Positions 10,558 through 12,820 of a DNA stretch of 12,820 bases are shown piece after piece (positions within the stretch are counted from its first letter, which is position 1; every line of letters begins with the position of its first letter). A program made the translations under genes and the position numbers. The notes beneath the pieces were generated by a model. The model worked only from the letters and a program-made list of their open reading frames with translations, made no database searches and was not told the origin of the DNA. The stretch spans positions 1 through 12,820 of the forward strand of contig JAYTLK010000066.1 in assembly GCA_043729515.1 (NCBI GenBank), written 5' to 3'. Origin of the DNA: JANXSS01 sp043729515. GTDB lineage: Bacteria; Pseudomonadota; Gammaproteobacteria; Burkholderiales; Burkholderiaceae_D.

Positions 10558-10566
10558 GAGAGGAGA
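10558..10566 (+). promoter_or_regulatory. Strong ribosome binding site of ompA
   Basis: GAGAGGAGA ends three bases before the ATG at 10570; its AGGAG core is four bases from the start. It is the clearest Shine-Dalgarno sequence in the window, and it selects this ATG over the in-frame start at 10525. Confidence 0.85.
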
Positions 10567-10569
10567 AAC

Positions 10570-11217
10570 ATGAATAAATTAGGAAAACTCGTCTTCGCTG
10601 CGACCGCAGTCGTTGCAATTTCAGCATCAGCGCAAGAAAATATTCAAGCCAGGACGCCAACCAGCGCCTACGTTCAGGATAGCCGCGGCGTGATCGTGCG
10701 CGATCCGTTCGGCCTGTGCTGGCGCACTGGATACTGGACACCAGCCGACGCGGTGCCAGGCTGCGATGGCGAGATCGCCAAGCCAGCCCCGGCACCAGTT
10801 GCTGCTGCACCTGCACCAATCCCAGCGCCTGCACCACCGCCACCACCGCCAGCACCGGTTTCCGAGAAAGTCACCTTTGCAGCTGATGCCTTCTTTGATT
10901 TCGACAAGTCGGTGTTGAAACCAGAAGGCAAGGCGAAGCTGGACGATCTGGCATCGAAACTGCAAGGCATGAACCTGGAAGTCATCATCGCCGTCGGTCA
11001 TACCGACTCGGTCGGCACCGATGCCTACAACCAGAAGCTTTCAGTTCGCCGTGCAGAAGCTGTCAAAGGTTATCTCGTGTCGAAAGGCATCGAAGCCAAC
11101 CGCGTCTACACTGAAGGCAAGGGCGAGAAGCAGCCTGTCGCTGACAACAAGACTGCAGCCGGCCGCGCCAAGAACCGCCGCGTCGAGATCGAAGTCGTCG
11201 GAACCCGCACCAAGTAA
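10570..11217 (+). CDS. ompA: OmpA-family outer-membrane / peptidoglycan-binding protein
   Basis: Secreted 215-residue protein that likely tethers the outer membrane to peptidoglycan. A signal peptide (1-21) has Lys3 and Lys6, a hydrophobic core and an ASA|QE cleavage site. The short mature N-terminus holds LCWRTGYWTP and PGCDG, with Cys50 and Cys65 probably disulfide-bonded. A Pro/Ala-rich linker (about 71-97) leads to the OmpA C-terminal domain (100-215), with FFDFDKSVL (108-116), GHTDSVGTDAYN and LSVRRAEAV, the peptidoglycan-binding core. There is no eight-strand beta-barrel, as in Neisseria RmpM and Bordetella-type OmpA proteins, so it is not a porin by itself; it may associate with porin trimers (inference). 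It is monocistronic, with its own strong ribosome binding site and terminator, fitting high expression. Confidence 0.95.
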   Translation: MNKLGKLVFAATAVVAISASAQENIQARTPTSAYVQDSRGVIVRDPFGLCWRTGYWTPADAVPGCDGEIAKPAPAPVAAAPAPIPAPAPPPPPPAPVSEKVTFAADAFFDFDKSVLKPEGKAKLDDLASKLQGMNLEVIIAVGHTDSVGTDAYNQKLSVRRAEAVKGYLVSKGIEANRVYTEGKGEKQPVADNKTAAGRAKNRRVEIEVVGTRTK

Positions 11218-11242
11218 TCGGTTCCTGCTTCTCTCGCTGCAC

Positions 11243-11268
11243 AACCCCGCTTCGGCGGGGTTTTTTTT
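11243..11268 (+). terminator. Rho-independent terminator after ompA
   Basis: AACCCCGC (11243-11250) pairs with GCGGGGTT (11255-11262) around a stable C(TTCG)G tetraloop, and eight T residues run from 11261 to 11268. It lies 25 nt after the ompA stop and separates ompA from ubiG. Confidence 0.96.
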
Positions 11269-11308
11269 CGTCCAGCGCTTCGTTGGCGCTGCACTGAACG
11301 GGTGCGCA

Positions 11309-11338
11309 CCGACGCGATCCACCGGATGCCGTTAGAAT
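11309..11338 (+). promoter_or_regulatory. Candidate ubiG promoter
   Basis: Since ompA ends in a terminator, ubiG-gph needs its own promoter. TAGAAT at 11333-11338 matches the -10 consensus at five of six positions; the -35 (CCGACG, 11309-11314, 18-nt spacer) shares only GAC. The leader would be about 35 nt. No clear Shine-Dalgarno precedes the ubiG ATG. Confidence 0.4.
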
Positions 11339-11378
11339 CCCCTCTCCCTCTTCATATCGTATTGAAACGACACGCCAC

Positions 11379-12077
11379 ATGATCAATGCCGACCCGCAGG
11401 AACTACAAAAATTCAGCGATCTCGCTCACCGCTGGTGGGATCCAAGCTCGGAATTTCGGCCGCTGCATGAAATCAATCCACTGCGTCTGGAATGGATCGC
11501 CGCACGCGCACCCCTGGCCGGCAAGCGCGTGCTCGACATCGGCTGCGGCGGCGGCATCCTGACCGAGGCCATGGCCCGCAAGGGTGCCAATGTCACCGGG
11601 ATCGATCTGTCCGACAAGGCATTGAAGGTCGCTGACCTGCATGGGCTCGAGTCCGGTGTCTCGGTGCATTATGAGAAGATCTCCGCCGAAGACATCGCAT
11701 TGCGCGAACCTGCCGGCTTCGACGTTGTCACCTGCATGGAAATGCTCGAACATGTGCCCGATCCGGCGGCCATCGTGCGGGCCTGCTCGCAGTTGGTCAA
11801 ACCTGGCGGACAGGTCTTCTTCTCGACCATCAACCGCAATCCGAAAGCTTATCTGTTCGCCGTCATTGGCGCCGAATACATCTTGCGCCTGCTGCCGCGC
11901 GGCACGCATGATTTCGCAAAATTCATCACGCCGGCCGAACTCGGCCAGTTCATCCGCAACGCCGGCCTGGAAGTCGATGCGATCAAGGGACTGACCTACA
12001 ATCCGCTGACCCGGATCTATTCACTGAACCAGGACACCAGCGTCAACTACATGATGGCATCGCATCGTGTCGAATGA
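11379..12077 (+). CDS. ubiG: Ubiquinone biosynthesis O-methyltransferase UbiG
   Basis: SAM-dependent methyltransferase that carries out both O-methylations in ubiquinone synthesis, at the membrane. It has 232 residues (E. coli 240). The family signature WWDPSSEFRPLHEINPLRL is at 19-37. SAM motif I is VLDIGCGGG (51-59), with the acidic residue after beta-2 at Asp76 in GIDLS. CMEMLEHVPDP (119-129) is the typical UbiG post-motif. The stretch about 152-183 (NRNPKAYLFAVIG and following) matches the hydrophobic, membrane-associating insertion of UbiG. The ATG at 11379 starts directly before the conserved region. It is followed by gph with an 11-nt overlap; the ubiG-gph pairing is common in proteobacteria. 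Confidence 0.97.
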   Translation: MINADPQELQKFSDLAHRWWDPSSEFRPLHEINPLRLEWIAARAPLAGKRVLDIGCGGGILTEAMARKGANVTGIDLSDKALKVADLHGLESGVSVHYEKISAEDIALREPAGFDVVTCMEMLEHVPDPAAIVRACSQLVKPGGQVFFSTINRNPKAYLFAVIGAEYILRLLPRGTHDFAKFITPAELGQFIRNAGLEVDAIKGLTYNPLTRIYSLNQDTSVNYMMASHRVE

Positions 12078-12741
12078 GCCGTTGCCAGCGCCGCGCGCGA
12101 TCCTCTTCGATCTTGACGGCACGCTGGCCGACACTGCACCGGATCTGGCGGGCGCCCTCAACAAGGTCCGGGAAGACCGCGGTCTGGCACCGACGCCATA
12201 TGCCCTGTTGCGCCCGGTGGCATCGGCCGGCGCTCGCGGACTCATCGGTGCGTCTTTCGGCATCCTTCCGACCGACCCGGCCTATCCGCCATTGCGCGAT
12301 GCTTTTCTGGCAAATTACACTGCTGCGATCGCCGCCAGATCGACGCTTTTCGACGGTGTCCCGGCGCTGCTCGCCGGGTTGCGCGCACGCGGCATCGGCT
12401 GGGGCATCGTCACCAACAAAGCCACGGTGCTGGCCGAACTGCTGATCCCGCAGATTGGCCTGGCCCATGCCGGCTGCATCGTCTGCGGCGACACCACGGC
12501 GCATCCGAAACCGCATCCGGCGCCCTTGTTCGAAGCCGCCCGACGCCTCGGCGTGCCGGCGCAGGATTGCTGGTACGTCGGCGATGACGCGCGCGACATC
12601 GAGGCTGGCCGGGCCGCAGGCATGGTTGCCGTTGCCGCTGCCTGGGGTTACTGCGGCACGGAAGGCGTATCCGGCTGGAATGCCGACATCATTGCCGACA
12701 CCCCTCTGGCGATCCTGCCGCTGCTTGCCAGCGCTTCCTGA
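12067..12741 (+). CDS. gph: Phosphoglycolate phosphatase (HAD superfamily)
   Basis: Hydrolyses 2-phosphoglycolate, a by-product of DNA 3'-end repair, to glycolate. It has 224 residues. HAD motif I is FDLDGTLADT (14-23, nucleophile Asp15 and acid/base Asp17), motif II VTNK (115-118), motif III Lys148 in HPKPHP, and motif IV GDDARD (172-177). A cap domain sits between motifs I and II. The start is the GTG at 12067, inside the ubiG 3' end; no in-frame ATG lies nearby, and a start later than about codon 8 would crowd motif I. An ATG at 12074 is in another frame. No strong Shine-Dalgarno is visible, so translation probably depends on coupling to ubiG. HAD phosphatases are hard to assign by motif alone, but length and the ubiG context support gph. 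Confidence 0.9.
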   Translation: MSNEPLPAPRAILFDLDGTLADTAPDLAGALNKVREDRGLAPTPYALLRPVASAGARGLIGASFGILPTDPAYPPLRDAFLANYTAAIAARSTLFDGVPALLAGLRARGIGWGIVTNKATVLAELLIPQIGLAHAGCIVCGDTTAHPKPHPAPLFEAARRLGVPAQDCWYVGDDARDIEAGRAAGMVAVAAAWGYCGTEGVSGWNADIIADTPLAILPLLASAS

Positions 12742-12750
12742 CTAGCAGGG

Positions 12751-12780
12751 TTGACAGCTGATCGATCGACGGCCGGCGAT
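12751..12780 (+). promoter_or_regulatory. Candidate promoter of the 6S RNA
   Basis: A perfect TTGACA -35 box at 12751-12756 lies ten nt after the gph stop. The region 17-18 nt downstream is GC-rich (GGCGAT at 12775-12780) and a poor -10. Counting from the -35, transcription would start near 12785, where the 6S-like sequence begins. Confidence 0.35.
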
Positions 12781-12820
12781 GTTTCTCCGCACTACTGCGA
12801 ATTGTTGAATTGCCCCCTGA
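12781..12820 (+). ncRNA. ssrS: Probable 5' end of 6S RNA (cut by window edge)
   Basis: 6S RNA mimics an open promoter and sequesters sigma-70 RNA polymerase in stationary phase. The last 40 nt contain TTTCTC (12782-12787) followed 32 nt later by CCCCTGA, which ends the window. E. coli 6S RNA starts with TTTCTC and has CCCCTGA 30 nt after that point, so element order and spacing agree. Only the 5' strand is inside the window, so the closing stem and central bubble cannot be checked. It could also be plain intergenic sequence. Confidence 0.45.

Larger units (their letters stand above)
9785..10569. other. Divergent gyrA/ompA intergenic region, no convincing gene
   Basis: These 785 nt separate the two oppositely transcribed units. 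Open frames on both strands (e.g. plus 9899-10228, minus 10478-10173) match no family I know, lack ribosome binding sites, and are unlike neighbouring genes in composition. The ompA side is AT-rich: 24 of 60 bases are G or C in both 10321-10380 and 10441-10500. Visible structures are a hairpin CGAAGC/GCTTCG (9924-9938), a 7-bp RNA stem GCGCATC/GATGTGC with one G-U pair and a 3-nt loop (10304-10320), a perfect 12-bp palindrome AAATGCGCATTT (10331-10342), and AAATCG/CGATTT (10380-10400) abutting a TTGACA (10399-10404). Minus-strand TTGACA boxes lie at 9826-9821 and 9957-9952. A small RNA or operators could be present; none can be assigned. Confidence 0.6.

Noticed and set aside
11273..11291. Hairpin CAGCGC/GCGCTG just after the ompA terminator
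   Set aside because: Six-bp stem with a 7-nt loop and no T-run; expected by chance and redundant with the strong terminator before it.

Overview
The window is a stretch of core chromosome from a betaproteobacterium, probably order Burkholderiales and plausibly near Oxalobacteraceae. This rests on the gene order, the GC-rich coding sequence, and a short OmpA-family protein that has no N-terminal beta-barrel and carries the LCWRxxYWTP...PGCDG motif. The family-level placement is inference; no sequence search was run. I see no mobile element, CRISPR array, tRNA, rRNA or phage gene.

Minus strand, positions 9784 down to 1: gyrA - serC - pheA (aroQ-pheA fusion) - hisC - tyrA - aroA - cmk - rpsA (cut by the left edge). 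Four junctions overlap: gyrA/serC and serC/pheA by 4 nt, tyrA/aroA by 1 nt, aroA/cmk by 14 nt. The gaps are 146 nt (pheA/hisC), 112 nt (hisC/tyrA) and 171 nt (cmk/rpsA), and none holds a recognisable terminator. This matches the mixed-function serC...rpsA 'supraoperon' known from pseudomonads and betaproteobacteria, here with gyrA in front. serC feeds serine and pyridoxal phosphate synthesis. aroA makes the chorismate precursor EPSP. pheA, hisC and tyrA carry chorismate and prephenate to phenylalanine and tyrosine. cmk, rpsA and gyrA link this to nucleotide supply, translation and DNA topology.

Positions 9785-10569 are a 785-nt divergent, mostly non-coding region that becomes AT-rich toward ompA. 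I could assign only candidate promoters there.

Plus strand, 10570-12741: ompA with a strong ribosome binding site and a textbook intrinsic terminator, then ubiG (ubiquinone biosynthesis) and gph (phosphoglycolate phosphatase) overlapping by 11 nt. The last 40 nt resemble the 5' part of 6S RNA (ssrS), preceded by a perfect TTGACA box; this call is tentative because the window ends inside it.

The genes are conserved housekeeping genes and I find no undescribed system. The points most worth a second look are a 13-bp tandem repeat between cmk and rpsA, a glutamine at the quinolone-critical position 83 of GyrA, the large divergent gyrA/ompA region, and the probable 6S RNA at the right edge.
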